DNA of 64,000 nucleotides from Minicystis rosea. Lineage in GTDB: Bacteria; Myxococcota_A; Polyangia; Polyangiales; Polyangiaceae. The DNA lies in the NCBI GenBank assembly GCA_001931535.1, contig CP016211.1, positions 12,942,377-13,006,376 on the forward strand, read 5' to 3'. Positions 34,198 through 42,742 of the stretch are shown here, one piece after another; position 1 is the stretch's first letter; every line of letters begins with the position of its first letter. The notes under the pieces are model-generated. The model was not told the origin of the DNA. It worked only from the letters and a program-made list of their open reading frames with translations, and searched no databases. A program made the translations under genes and the position numbers.

Positions 34198-35814
34198 TTG
34201 TCGGACCTGTACGACTCCACCCCGCCCCCGCCGTTCTCGGGCTTCCCTCCGCTGCCGCCGTTCGAGGGGGGCGCGAGCGCGCGCGGGCGCCGCATCATCG
34301 TGGTCGGCGGTGGCCGCGGCGGCGTCGGCAAGACGCTGCTCGCGGTCAACCTCGGCGTGTACTTCGCGCAGCTCGGCCGCGAGGTGGTCGTGTGCGACGC
34401 CGATCCTTTCGGATCGAACCTCCACGCCGTCCTCGGCCTCGATTCGCCGCCGCTCGTGTCCTCCGCCGCGATGGAGGAGGGGACCGTCGATCTCGTAAGC
34501 TCCACCGTCCCCGGCCTCCGGATCCTGCCCACCGCGTACGATCCGATGACGGCCACGCCGGTGCGCACGAGCCGCAGCGCGCCGTTCCTCAAGCAGATCT
34601 TCGATCTCGAGGTCGACTACGCCATCGTCAACCTCGGGGCTTCGTCGGGCTCGGCCGCGCTCGACATCTTCCTCCAGGCCGACGTGGGCATCACCGTCAC
34701 CGCGCCGGAGCCGCTCGCGATCGAGACCACGTATCGGTTCTGTCGATCGCTCTATCTGCGCACGCTGCGGCGCGCGTTGATGAAGGAGCGCTTCAAGCTG
34801 CGCCTCGTGGAGAAGGTGATCGCGGCCCTCCCGCCGCTGGCGGCGCCGCCGCAGATCGTGGCCGAGATCAAGCGCTACGACGACGGCGTGGCGGCCATCG
34901 CCGCGCAGGAGATGGGCCGGATCACGCCGCGGCTCGTCGTCGGTCAGACGCGCCTCAAGAGCGATCTCGAGCTCGGCCCGTCGATGGCCATGGTCTCGGA
35001 GCGCTTCCTCGGCATGCCGCTCGATTACCTCGGTCACATCGAGCACGACGACGCGGTGTGGCTCACGGTGCGGCGCCGCCAGCCGCTCCTCATCGACAGC
35101 CCCACGTCGAAGAGCGCGCGCAACATCGAGCGCGTGGCCCGGCGCATCCTCGCGCTGCTCGCGGCCGCGGCCGGCCGCCCGTCGGACGTGCTCGCGGCGC
35201 AGGCGGCCGCGCAGGCGCGGGTCAAAGGGCCGAGCACGCTCTACGAAGTCCTCGGCGTGCCGCGCACCGCCACGGACGACGAGATCCGGCGCGCGTACAA
35301 GCGGCAGCGCGAGATCTTCCGCGACGGCGGGCTGCCCGTGGTCTCCGTGGTCTCGCAGGCCGCGCTGCGGCAGGAGCAGGCGCGCATCGAGGAGGCGTAC
35401 GACACGCTCCTCGATCCGGTGCGCAAGCGCGGCTACGACCTCTCCACCTTCCCCGACGACGCGCGCGTGGCCGTGGCCCCGCAGCGATCGACGAGCGCGT
35501 CGGCGGCGGAGCTGCTCATGCTCCAGGCCGAGCTCGCCCGCGAGATCAACGCGGAGACGCAGTTCTCGGGCGCGCTGCTCCGCAAGGTGCGCGAGTCGCA
35601 GGGCATCGAGCTCTCCGACATCTCCCAGCGGACGAAGATCTCGGTGCCCCACCTCGCCGCCATCGAGAGCGAGGCGCCCGGCGATCTGCCCGCGGCCGTC
35701 TACGTGCAGGGCTTCGTGCAAACGGTGGCGAAGTTCTTGAAGCTCGATCCGGCGCAGGTCTCGAAGACGTACATGCGCCGCCTGCGCGAGGGCGCCTCGG
35801 CGCCGAAGCGGTAG
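34198..35814 (+). CDS. MinD/ParA-like ATPase fused to degenerate J-domain and RodZ-type HTH
   Basis: 538 residues. Order: Pro-rich head; MinD/FlhG-type ATPase with the deviant Walker A GGGRGGVGKT (near 38-47), CDADPFG and the DYAIVNLGASSG switch; J-domain-like helices at about 345-405 (LYEVLGVPRTATDDEIRRAY) in which the HPD tripeptide is replaced by RDG; and at about 455-530 a RodZ-type HTH (RKVRESQGIELSDISQRTK). HPD loss should stop DnaK stimulation, so the J-part is probably a docking domain. The start is a weak TTG at 34198; no better start was found. An ATPase switch joined to an HTH suggests spatial or cell-cycle regulation. The gene is followed at 1 nt by a GT39-like gene. Confidence 0.82.
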   Translation: MSDLYDSTPPPPFSGFPPLPPFEGGASARGRRIIVVGGGRGGVGKTLLAVNLGVYFAQLGREVVVCDADPFGSNLHAVLGLDSPPLVSSAAMEEGTVDLVSSTVPGLRILPTAYDPMTATPVRTSRSAPFLKQIFDLEVDYAIVNLGASSGSAALDIFLQADVGITVTAPEPLAIETTYRFCRSLYLRTLRRALMKERFKLRLVEKVIAALPPLAAPPQIVAEIKRYDDGVAAIAAQEMGRITPRLVVGQTRLKSDLELGPSMAMVSERFLGMPLDYLGHIEHDDAVWLTVRRRQPLLIDSPTSKSARNIERVARRILALLAAAAGRPSDVLAAQAAAQARVKGPSTLYEVLGVPRTATDDEIRRAYKRQREIFRDGGLPVVSVVSQAALRQEQARIEEAYDTLLDPVRKRGYDLSTFPDDARVAVAPQRSTSASAAELLMLQAELAREINAETQFSGALLRKVRESQGIELSDISQRTKISVPHLAAIESEAPGDLPAAVYVQGFVQTVAKFLKLDPAQVSKTYMRRLREGASAPKR

Positions 35815-35815
35815 C

Positions 35816-37273
35816 GTGCCTGCGCGCACCCACGAGCCAGGAGGGCAGGACGCGTCGCCGTCGCGCCGCGATCTGCCCTTCACCGCGGCCCTCTTCGTCC
35901 TCGCCCTGATCCCGCGCCTCTACGTCGCCATCGCTTGGGCGCGCGAGCCGGTCTGGGACGGCCACTACTACGACTTCGGCGCCAAGCGCATCGCGGCCGG
36001 CCTCGGTTACTCGGACGACGTGGTCGTCGGCGCGCGAACGATCTGGCACCCGTGGTGCCATTACCCCGTCGGTTACAGCGGTTTTCTCGGCCTGATCTAC
36101 CGCATCTTCGGCCAAGGCCCGCACGTCGCCACGGTGGCCAACGCCGTCACCGGCGCTCTCCTCGCCGTCGTCGTCCATCGCCTCGCGCGCTACGCCACCA
36201 CGCCGAACCGCGCGCGCCTCGCCGGCCTCGTGACCGCGCTCTCGCCGGGCCTCATCGTCTATGCCGCGCTGCTCATGACCGAGCCGCTCGCCGCGCTCGG
36301 CGTCGTCACGGCGGCTTGGCTCTTCGCCCGCGATCCTCGGCCTCTGCGCGGCGGTCTCGCGGCCGGCGTGGTGATGGGCCTCGCCGCCCTCGTGCGTCCT
36401 CAGAGCTTGCTCTGCATCCCCGCGCTGGCCCTCATCGCCTGGCCCGCCGCCGGCGCGTGGAAGGCTCGCATCCTCGCGGCCGCGCGGCCCACTGCCGCGG
36501 CGCTCGCGGCCTCGCTCGCCGTCGTCGCGCCTTGGACCGCGCGCAACTGTCGCGTGATGGATGGCTGCGCCTTGGTCTCCACCAACGCCGGTTGGAACCT
36601 GGCCATCGGCGCGTTTCCCCGCGCCACCGGCCGCTTCGAGACCCTGCGCGCCACCGATGGATGTCCCGTCGTCACCGGCCAGGTGCAACAAGACCGCTGT
36701 TGGATGAACGAAGGTCTGCGTTGGATCCGCGAGAGCCCCGGTCGCTGGCTCGGCCTCGTGCCCGCGAAGCTCTCGTTCACCTTCGATCACGAGTCCTTCC
36801 CCATGGGCTACCTCGGCGAGGCCAACCCCAAAGCCTGGCCCGAGCCCCGCAAAGCCCAAGGCCGCGAGCTGCTCTCCGGCCTGCACCGCGCCTTGCTCGG
36901 ATTGGCGGCGCTCGGCGTGATCGGCTTTCCGTTGGCGCGCGGCCTGCGGCTCCGCGATCGGCTCATCCAAGGTGCTTTGCTGGTCGCGGCGCTCGTCCTG
37001 TGCGCGCGCGGCTTGTGGATGGATACGCACCCGGCCTGGCCGCTCGCGGTCTTCATCCCGGTGGTGGCCTTGTTGCCTTTGCCGGGCCGGCCGCGGAACG
37101 GCGGCGTGATTGGCTATCTGGCGTTCGCCGTGGCCTCGGTGGCGCTCACCCATGCGGTGTTCTTCGGGGAGGATCGGTACCACATGGTGGTGACGCCGGT
37201 GCTCTGCGTGCTGGCCGCGTGCGCGTTGAGGAAGCCGGAAGGCGAGGGGAGCGCGCTCCCGCAGAATGGTTGA
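35816..37273 (+). CDS. Membrane glycosyltransferase of the ArnT/PMT (GT39) type
   Basis: 485 residues, about ten transmembrane segments. The first luminal loop has REPVWDGHYYDFGA, which carries the acidic residue expected for GT39/GT-C enzymes, then long hydrophobic helices and a C-terminal soluble part. It starts at GTG 35816, one base after the upstream stop, so it is translated with the MinD-like gene. Such enzymes transfer sugar from a polyprenyl-phosphate carrier to lipid or protein on the periplasmic side. Acceptor unknown. Confidence 0.82.
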   Translation: MPARTHEPGGQDASPSRRDLPFTAALFVLALIPRLYVAIAWAREPVWDGHYYDFGAKRIAAGLGYSDDVVVGARTIWHPWCHYPVGYSGFLGLIYRIFGQGPHVATVANAVTGALLAVVVHRLARYATTPNRARLAGLVTALSPGLIVYAALLMTEPLAALGVVTAAWLFARDPRPLRGGLAAGVVMGLAALVRPQSLLCIPALALIAWPAAGAWKARILAAARPTAAALAASLAVVAPWTARNCRVMDGCALVSTNAGWNLAIGAFPRATGRFETLRATDGCPVVTGQVQQDRCWMNEGLRWIRESPGRWLGLVPAKLSFTFDHESFPMGYLGEANPKAWPEPRKAQGRELLSGLHRALLGLAALGVIGFPLARGLRLRDRLIQGALLVAALVLCARGLWMDTHPAWPLAVFIPVVALLPLPGRPRNGGVIGYLAFAVASVALTHAVFFGEDRYHMVVTPVLCVLAACALRKPEGEGSALPQNG

Positions 37274-37327
37274 GGCGCGCGAGAATGGTTGTGGGCGAGA
37301 ATGGCTGTCGCTCGGCGCGCCCGCTCG

Positions 37328-37804
37328 CTATCGTCGCTGCCCGTGCGCCATGGCCGCGCGGGCCTCGCGCTCGGCGTCCTCGCGGCGGATGGTCTCGCGC
37401 TTGTCGTAGCTCTTCTTCCCCCGCGCCAGCGCGATCTCGACCTTGACCCAACCGCCCTTGAAATAGATGCGCGTGGCGATGGCGGTCATCCCCTCCCGCG
37501 CGATGCCCATGTCGATGATTTGAATCTCGCGCGGGTGGAGCAGGAGCTTGCGCGCGCCCTTCGGTAGATGGCCGAAGGCGGCGCCCGTCATCTCGGCGAT
37601 GTTCACCCCGTGAAGCCAGGCCTCGCCGCGATGGACCGAGCAGTACGAGTCGGTCAGATCGGCGTGGCCGGCGCGGAGCATCTTCACCTCGCTGCCCTTG
37701 AGGACGACGCCCGCCTCGAAGCGCTCGCCGAGCTCGTAGTCGAAGCTCGCGCGCTTGTGGCGCGCGACGAGGAGCTCACCCGGCCTGACCTTCTCTTTCG
37801 GCAC
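37328..37804 (-). CDS. smpB: SmpB, tmRNA-binding protein
   Basis: 158 residues, the length of SmpB. It has the OB-fold motifs YELGERFEAGVVLKGSEVK, LTDSYCSVHRGEAWLHG and LLLHPREI, and the basic C-terminal tail GKKSYDKRETIRREDAER that inserts in the ribosomal A site. It binds ssrA (tmRNA) and rescues stalled ribosomes. The GTG start has no SD; TGCTAAGGC lies 6 nt before it. No ssrA gene was recognised nearby. Confidence 0.97.
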   Translation of the reverse strand: MPKEKVRPGELLVARHKRASFDYELGERFEAGVVLKGSEVKMLRAGHADLTDSYCSVHRGEAWLHGVNIAEMTGAAFGHLPKGARKLLLHPREIQIIDMGIAREGMTAIATRIYFKGGWVKVEIALARGKKSYDKRETIRREDAEREARAAMAHGQRR

Positions 37805-38012
37805 GCGGAGGCCTTAGCACGTCGCGCCCGCCGCCACGCGCTCGCTGCCGCGCGTGCGCCGTGATCGCGCTCGGCACGGGCGAGGCGAGCTGCTGACGGC
37901 TCCGCGGATCGAGCCCGGTCAGCTCGCACATCGATGCTCACGAGATGGGCATCGTTCTACTGTGGATCGGCGAGCGCGACGTGCTCGTCCGTCACCACGA
38001 TCTCGACCGGCG

Positions 38013-39545
38013 TCACGGCCCTGCGCGGAACCTGGCGCGCAGCCTGAGGTGCTGGAGGAGCTCCTGGCCGACCGCGGGATTGCCCAGCGAGAGCCGGAAC
38101 AGGCGCACGCGCTCGGCCGGATCGAGCCCCTCCATGAACTCGCTCGGCGGGCTCAGCTCGCTGGGGCGGGTCGGGCGGACGGGCCCCATCTTCAGCATGT
38201 CCATCGGCGCATAGAGCTGAGCGCCGAACAGGCCCGTGAGGCTCTTCCAATCAGCCTTCGTGGAGCCCTCGTCGACCGTGCCGTCCTCCGCGAACTCGAT
38301 GTGCCAGACATTGTTGTAGACCTGAGACTTGCTCGTCGGAACGACCACGCCTCCCTGGACCACGGCGGGCATGGCGTCCTTCTCGCTGGGGTCTTTGGAG
38401 TCCATGTTGGAGTACAGATCGCACTCGATCTTCATGTAGTGATCATCCCCCGCGGGAGTGCCGCGCTCGGGGTCGACGACCTCGGAATACCGGGCCTCGT
38501 AGTAGAAATAGACCTGATTCCAGACCTCCTCCGGCCCTTTGTAGCCGACGTAGCTCCGCATGTTCGCGGACAGGGGGTGGCCTTCGATGCGCATGTGCTG
38601 GATGAGCGCCGCGTAGAAGCGCGCCGCCTCGATGCCCATCTCGCGTTTCATGCGATCGGCGAAGCCCGACGCGTCGCCCCCGACGACGTTCCGCGCGAGC
38701 GACGCGCGCTGCGTCGGCGACAGTCGTGGGTAGTAGCTCTTGAAGGCCGCCAGCAGGGCCTCCTCCGTCTTCTCTCCACCCGGCTTGAGGAACGCGAGGA
38801 TGGGCGGGCCGCCGGAGAGCTGATGCGCGCCACGGAGCTCCCAGACGTACTCCGCATGCTTGAAGTTGCCGTAGAACTCCGTGGCGAGGAGCTTCATCTC
38901 ATCGGCGGCGAAGGTGTGCTCGGGCCCGTTGCCGTGCCGGATCGAGAGCGCCGTTGGCACCTCGAAGATGGCCGAGGCAGGAGAAGCATTGTGGCAGTGC
39001 CCCGCCCACCCGGTGTCGGTCACCCGGTGATGGTCCTCCTCCCATCGCTCCGCCGTTCGGTCCGAAGGGACGGCCTTGCCGACCGCCTCTGCATAACGCT
39101 GGACCACGCTCTCGCTGCTCCAGCCGGCGTACGCTGCAGGCCAGTAGTAGAAATTCCAGGGGATGAGCGGAGCGCTGCCCTGCGCCTCGCTCTCGCGCGA
39201 CCAGGCCTTCTGCGTGAAGTCGCACTGGATGGCACCAGGCTCGCCGATCGAAGCGACCTGGTACTCGCCATGCTGCCCACGCTCGACCTCGTGGGTGATG
39301 TCCGTGGTGCCCTCGACGAGGGGGCCGCCGTTCGGCCTCGAGAGCTTGAGCTGGTTGCCCGTGGTCCTCGGGAAGATGATGTGCCTGATGCGGAGCGTCC
39401 CTCCCGCCTCGGTGGGAACCCAGATCCTCCACGTCTGCGAGGGCGCGTCCTGCCGCGTGAGGTGACCTACGGGGAGCCGGCGGATCGGGACAGCGACCGT
39501 GTTCTTGGAGATGGGCGCGACGTGGTTGGGCGTCGAAGGCTTCAT
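38013..39545 (-). CDS. Putative transglutaminase-elicitor-like effector
   Basis: 510 residues, no signal peptide. The strongest motif is TGWAGHCHNASPASAIFE (about 178-195), with Cys184 in the position of a transglutaminase nucleophile and WxGxCxxxxPA typical of the TGase_elicitor family. A later WHIEFAEDG may hold the catalytic His. Such enzymes form or break glutamine cross-links. It is the last gene of a three-gene set whose middle member has a LysM and a peptidoglycan-binding domain, an arrangement seen beside type VI secretion or contractile-injection effectors. Function inferred; it could instead be a cell-wall enzyme. Confidence 0.6.
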   Translation of the reverse strand: MKPSTPNHVAPISKNTVAVPIRRLPVGHLTRQDAPSQTWRIWVPTEAGGTLRIRHIIFPRTTGNQLKLSRPNGGPLVEGTTDITHEVERGQHGEYQVASIGEPGAIQCDFTQKAWSRESEAQGSAPLIPWNFYYWPAAYAGWSSESVVQRYAEAVGKAVPSDRTAERWEEDHHRVTDTGWAGHCHNASPASAIFEVPTALSIRHGNGPEHTFAADEMKLLATEFYGNFKHAEYVWELRGAHQLSGGPPILAFLKPGGEKTEEALLAAFKSYYPRLSPTQRASLARNVVGGDASGFADRMKREMGIEAARFYAALIQHMRIEGHPLSANMRSYVGYKGPEEVWNQVYFYYEARYSEVVDPERGTPAGDDHYMKIECDLYSNMDSKDPSEKDAMPAVVQGGVVVPTSKSQVYNNVWHIEFAEDGTVDEGSTKADWKSLTGLFGAQLYAPMDMLKMGPVRPTRPSELSPPSEFMEGLDPAERVRLFRLSLGNPAVGQELLQHLRLRARFRAGP

Positions 39546-39562
39546 CGTCGTTCTCGGGGTGG

Positions 39563-40210
39563 CTACGACCCGTGTGCGCGCACGATCGCCGCGCGCGTCG
39601 CCTCGTCGAGCTGATCCGTGAGATCGAGCCCGTGATCGCGCTGGAACCAGCGGATGGCGGCGCGTGATTCGGGATCGAGGGGCTCGTCGATCGCGCCCGC
39701 GTCATATCCCAGGTTGTGAAGGCGCGCCTTGAGGCCGCTCACGCCTTCGTCGGGCGTGTGCAGGATGGGGTTCAGGTGCCCGAGCGCGAGGTGCCAAGTG
39801 TGCTCCCCGATCGAGAGCTCCGCGCTCTCCGCGCCCGGCGGGATGATCACGTCGACGAGGCCGTCGCCGTCCGTCTTCCCCTCCTCGCGCGGGACGCCGT
39901 CGAACGACACGCGATAGCTCGCGCCCTTGTACGCCGCGCGCTCGTGGTCGAGGACCCTCACGCGGAGCCGCCGCTCCGGGACCTTGACGCGGATGCGGTG
40001 CACGCGGTCCGTGGCGATGGAGATCTCCTTCTGCTCCTTCTCCGGCACGACCACGCGATCCCCCGGGAAGAGCAGGTTCGGATCCGGGCGCTTCTTGCGG
40101 AGATCGGCGTTCTCCGGGTGCTGGTAGATCGCGCGCCAGTCGGCGAATCCGTGCCGCGCGGCGATCGTGCCGAAGCACTCTCCTTGCCGCACGACGTGCA
40201 CCACGCTCAT
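39563..40210 (-). CDS. LysM and peptidoglycan-binding-domain protein
   Basis: 215 residues. LysM at about 3-57: VVRQGECFGTIAARHGF and LLFPGDRVVVPEK. A beta-rich middle (about 70-145) is followed by a C-terminal peptidoglycan-binding motif: LHNLGYDAGAIDEPL, then ESRAAIRWFQRDHGL. No signal peptide, so export would depend on a secretion machine. The ATG overlaps the upstream stop (ATGA), and the TGase-like gene starts 17 nt later. Proteins of this build are found as effector adaptors or tails with VgrG/PAAR clusters in myxobacteria. Confidence 0.8.
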   Translation of the reverse strand: MSVVHVVRQGECFGTIAARHGFADWRAIYQHPENADLRKKRPDPNLLFPGDRVVVPEKEQKEISIATDRVHRIRVKVPERRLRVRVLDHERAAYKGASYRVSFDGVPREEGKTDGDGLVDVIIPPGAESAELSIGEHTWHLALGHLNPILHTPDEGVSGLKARLHNLGYDAGAIDEPLDPESRAAIRWFQRDHGLDLTDQLDEATRAAIVRAHGS

Positions 40211-40776
40211 CCTTTGGCTCCCGCGAGGGCCCAATCGGGTCCGTGCAGATCGGGGAACGAGAGCGCGCACGCGCCGCCGGGGATGGACTTCACGTGAGCT
40301 CGCCCCTCGCGGTCCAAGCGCCCCTCGGCGATCGATCCATCGGGGAGCTTCAGGTGGTAGCGGAGATGGGGCATGGGCCGATCCGCGTCGTCCACCGCGA
40401 CGATTTCGATCCAGTGCGTGTCGCGCTCGTCGCGCGCCTTGGGGGCGGGCGCGGGCGCAGGCGGCGGGGTGACCGCGGCGAGGCGCGGGCGCAGGCGATA
40501 GGCGATGAGCCGCCCCTCGCTGAACGCGAGGCGCACCGCGTTCCGGAGATCGCGCCACCCGTCCGGGTCCCTCGGCACCGTCACCCGCCGTGCGGCGAGA
40601 TCGTGGAGCGCAACGAGGATCGTCGCCTCCGTGCTGTTCCACGGGCGAGCGAACCACGTCTCCACGCGCCACGCCGCCACGTCGGCAGGCAGCGGCTCGG
40701 CGTGCTCGGGCGTCGCTCGTCGCGCCGCGACGACGAAGATGGGCTCGCTCAGATGGGTCAGCCAGACTCCGTGCAT
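40207..40776 (-). CDS. Accessory protein of the LysM/TGase module
   Basis: 189 residues, no signal peptide. The N-terminal part (MHGVWLTHLSEPIFVVAAR) is an uncharacterised domain; the C-terminal 60 residues (VDDADRPMPHLRYHLKLPDG, then GRLDREGRAHVKSI) look like a carboxypeptidase-regulatory/Ig-like beta-domain, often seen in phage- or T6SS-tail accessory proteins. The middle is Pro/Ala rich. ATG 40776 has GGGGAT in front. Stop overlaps the LysM start. Probably a chaperone or adaptor; no function is proven. Confidence 0.55.
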   Translation of the reverse strand: MHGVWLTHLSEPIFVVAARRATPEHAEPLPADVAAWRVETWFARPWNSTEATILVALHDLAARRVTVPRDPDGWRDLRNAVRLAFSEGRLIAYRLRPRLAAVTPPPAPAPAPKARDERDTHWIEIVAVDDADRPMPHLRYHLKLPDGSIAEGRLDREGRAHVKSIPGGACALSFPDLHGPDWALAGAKG

Positions 40777-41291
40777 GCAGGGATCCCCACGCGCGGTGGA
40801 GCTCGACGCAGGCTCACGAGCGAGCCGCATCGGAGCCTACGGCATCTCGGGCACTGCTGACCAGAGCGGGCGAGCCCGCGATGCGAGCTCGAGGGCCGGA
40901 GCGAGCACGCGGCCGCCGGCCCTTCCCCGAAGCCAGGACGTCGAGCGCCACCGCCGCCCACTCCGAGGCGCGCGGTTGGCATCTGCGCAGCCAAGCGCCG
41001 CACATCGCCCGAGGCCCGCATCTCCTTCGGTCCATCGGAGACTACGTGGTCCGGTGCATTCCGACGCTCGCGATCGATCCGAAGGCACACCTTCGGCCCG
41101 AACAGGTCGAGCTCGCGAGCTTCTATCCGAGCGATGTCACCGCCGTCTTCGAATGGCCCATGGCCGAGGAAGCAGCGATCTCTCGGGAAACCCCTTCTGC
41201 CCTTCGATGCGCCGTTACGACGGTCCTGCTCTTCGCCTTCGATCACGATGGGGCCGCAAACGGCCCTGGTCGTCGAAGCAGATCGGAGACC
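40777..41291 (+). other. Possible gene remnant and partial repeat
   Basis: 515 bp without a safe gene. On the plus strand about 41029-41250 reads in an open frame (SIGDYVVRCIPTLAID, then QVELASFYPSDVTAVFEW) with mostly G/C third bases, so a decayed gene is possible, but there is no start signal and it runs into a partial family-1 repeat at about 41248-41270 (GATCACGATGGGGCCGC AA ACGGCCC). Confidence 0.3.
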
Positions 41292-41666
41292 TCAAGTGCC
41301 CGTGAGCAGCGGCTCGATGGCCGCAGGCTCGGACCGCTCGCCGGCGAAGAGGATCTCGTTCGCGACGATTTCGGTCTTGTTCCACTTCTTGCCATCACGG
41401 CTCTCGAAGGTGGATGTCCGCAAAGAGCCTTCCACGAAGACGCGGGCGCCGCGGTGGAGGATCTTCGATAGCGTGTCTGCCCGACGGCCGAAGAGCACGA
41501 TGGGGTGATACGAAGTCCGCTCCCGCCGGATATCGTCCTTGTCGAGGTACGTCTCCGTCGTCGCGAGGCGCAGCGACATCACCACCATGCCGCTGCGGGT
41601 CACGTAGACCTCGGGCTCGGAGGCGATGTCGCCGAGGAGCATGACGCGGTTGAGGCCGCTCGCCAT
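41292..41666 (-). CDS. ssb: Single-stranded DNA-binding protein
   Basis: 124 residues, OB-fold of SSB: LNRVMLLGDIASEPEVYVT, MSLRLATTETYLDKD, and GARVFVEGSLRT, FESRDGKKWNKTEIVAN. The acidic C-terminal tip of chromosomal SSBs (DDDIPF) is absent; it ends LLTGT, so interaction with host replication partners is doubtful. The ATG overlaps the upstream stop as TGATG. Together with a Sak4-like ATPase it forms a recombination pair of phage type. Confidence 0.88.
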   Translation of the reverse strand: MASGLNRVMLLGDIASEPEVYVTRSGMVVMSLRLATTETYLDKDDIRRERTSYHPIVLFGRRADTLSKILHRGARVFVEGSLRTSTFESRDGKKWNKTEIVANEILFAGERSEPAAIEPLLTGT

Positions 41667-42742
41667 CACGCCCTCCCCTGATCGATGGCGCGCAGCCGAT
41701 CCTCGTCGCTGAGGAGCGAGCCGAGGAAGGTGTTGTTCGCCGGGACGCCGCACGAGACCACGCCGGGCGCGCTCGGCGCCTTCGGGCCGGCCACGGCGGT
41801 GACACGCTCCTTGAACTGGCCGAGGGCCACCTCGCGCCGCGTGGCGGAGACGCCGCTGTGATCGCACCACGCGAGCAGCTTGCGCTTCGCCTCCTTGTAG
41901 CGATCGGCGGACTTCTCCTCGGCCGCGAGGACGCCCTCGGCGACGGCCTGATTCACGGCCTCGCCCAGCGTGCGGGCCGCCTTCGGAGGCTCGCTGTCCT
42001 CGATCCACTCGATGAGAACGTCGGCGAACTCCACGCCCGGACGGCGCACCACCTCGCCCGGCGTGAGCCGGTCACAACGGCTCTTGGAGACGATGAGGGA
42101 GTTGTCCGGCACGGTCATGTCGAAATAGAGGTCGGGCTCGTAATCCACGCCTTCGCGCTGCACGGGCGCGAGGCCGACCTTCTGTGGCTCGCGCTTGCCG
42201 CGCTCGTTCTCCTGGATCACCCAATCCGTCTTGGCGCGCAGCGTGAAGATGATGTGCGCGCTCGAGCCGAGGATGCGCTGGATGAGGCGGTTGTGGATGG
42301 GCGTCATCGTCTTCCACCCCTCGCTGAACGAGTTCTTGGTGCGCGAGCGCTCGGTCACTTGATCGACCTGCTCGAGGACGCCGTTGATCCCGTTCCACGC
42401 GTGGGAGAGCGAGTCGATGAGGATGACGCCGGCGCCCTGCGACTCGCAGTAATCGAGGGCGGCCACGTAGGCGGCGGGGCTGTAGTCGTCCTCCGGCATG
42501 GCCACGTGCTTGAAGCGGTAGCCCTGCCGCGAGCGCGGGCTGTACGCGTAGCGGAGAGAGCTCTTGTTCTCGGAGTCGATGACGTAGAGCGGGCCGAGCC
42601 CGAGCCGCTCCACCATGCGCGTGCCGATGACGAGGCCCGTCTTGGTCTTGCCGCTCCCGGTCGGGCCGCAGATCCCGGCGCGGAGGAGGATGCTCTCGCG
42701 CGTCGCGTCGCTCGCTTGGAAATTGTAGACCCGCTGTGCCAT
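41666..42742 (-). CDS. AAA_24-family (Sak4-like) ATPase, phage-type recombinase
   Basis: 358 residues. ATG 42742 has GGGAG 7 nt upstream. Walker A GPTGSGKTKTG (about 25-35), Walker B VILIDSLSHAWNG, and RFKHVAMPEDD; the C-terminal tail (KEAKRKLLAWCDHSGV) resembles phage regulatory helices. Sak4-type single-strand annealing proteins need an SSB partner, which is exactly the next gene (TGATG overlap). No integrase, capsid or lysis genes are near, so it is an isolated module. Confidence 0.82.
   Translation of the reverse strand: MAQRVYNFQASDATRESILLRAGICGPTGSGKTKTGLVIGTRMVERLGLGPLYVIDSENKSSLRYAYSPRSRQGYRFKHVAMPEDDYSPAAYVAALDYCESQGAGVILIDSLSHAWNGINGVLEQVDQVTERSRTKNSFSEGWKTMTPIHNRLIQRILGSSAHIIFTLRAKTDWVIQENERGKREPQKVGLAPVQREGVDYEPDLYFDMTVPDNSLIVSKSRCDRLTPGEVVRRPGVEFADVLIEWIEDSEPPKAARTLGEAVNQAVAEGVLAAEEKSADRYKEAKRKLLAWCDHSGVSATRREVALGQFKERVTAVAGPKAPSAPGVVSCGVPANNTFLGSLLSDEDRLRAIDQGRA

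Noticed and set aside
32917..35883. 988-codon open frame on the minus strand
   Set aside because: It crosses the palindrome and runs opposite the MinD-like gene; no motif, no start signal.
37805..38012. ssrA (tmRNA) gene next to smpB
   Set aside because: No tRNA-like ends or tag frame could be recognised in the 208 bp.
40777..41291. New gene on the plus strand between the LysM module and ssb
   Set aside because: No start signal, ends in a repeat, no family seen; kept only as a possible remnant.
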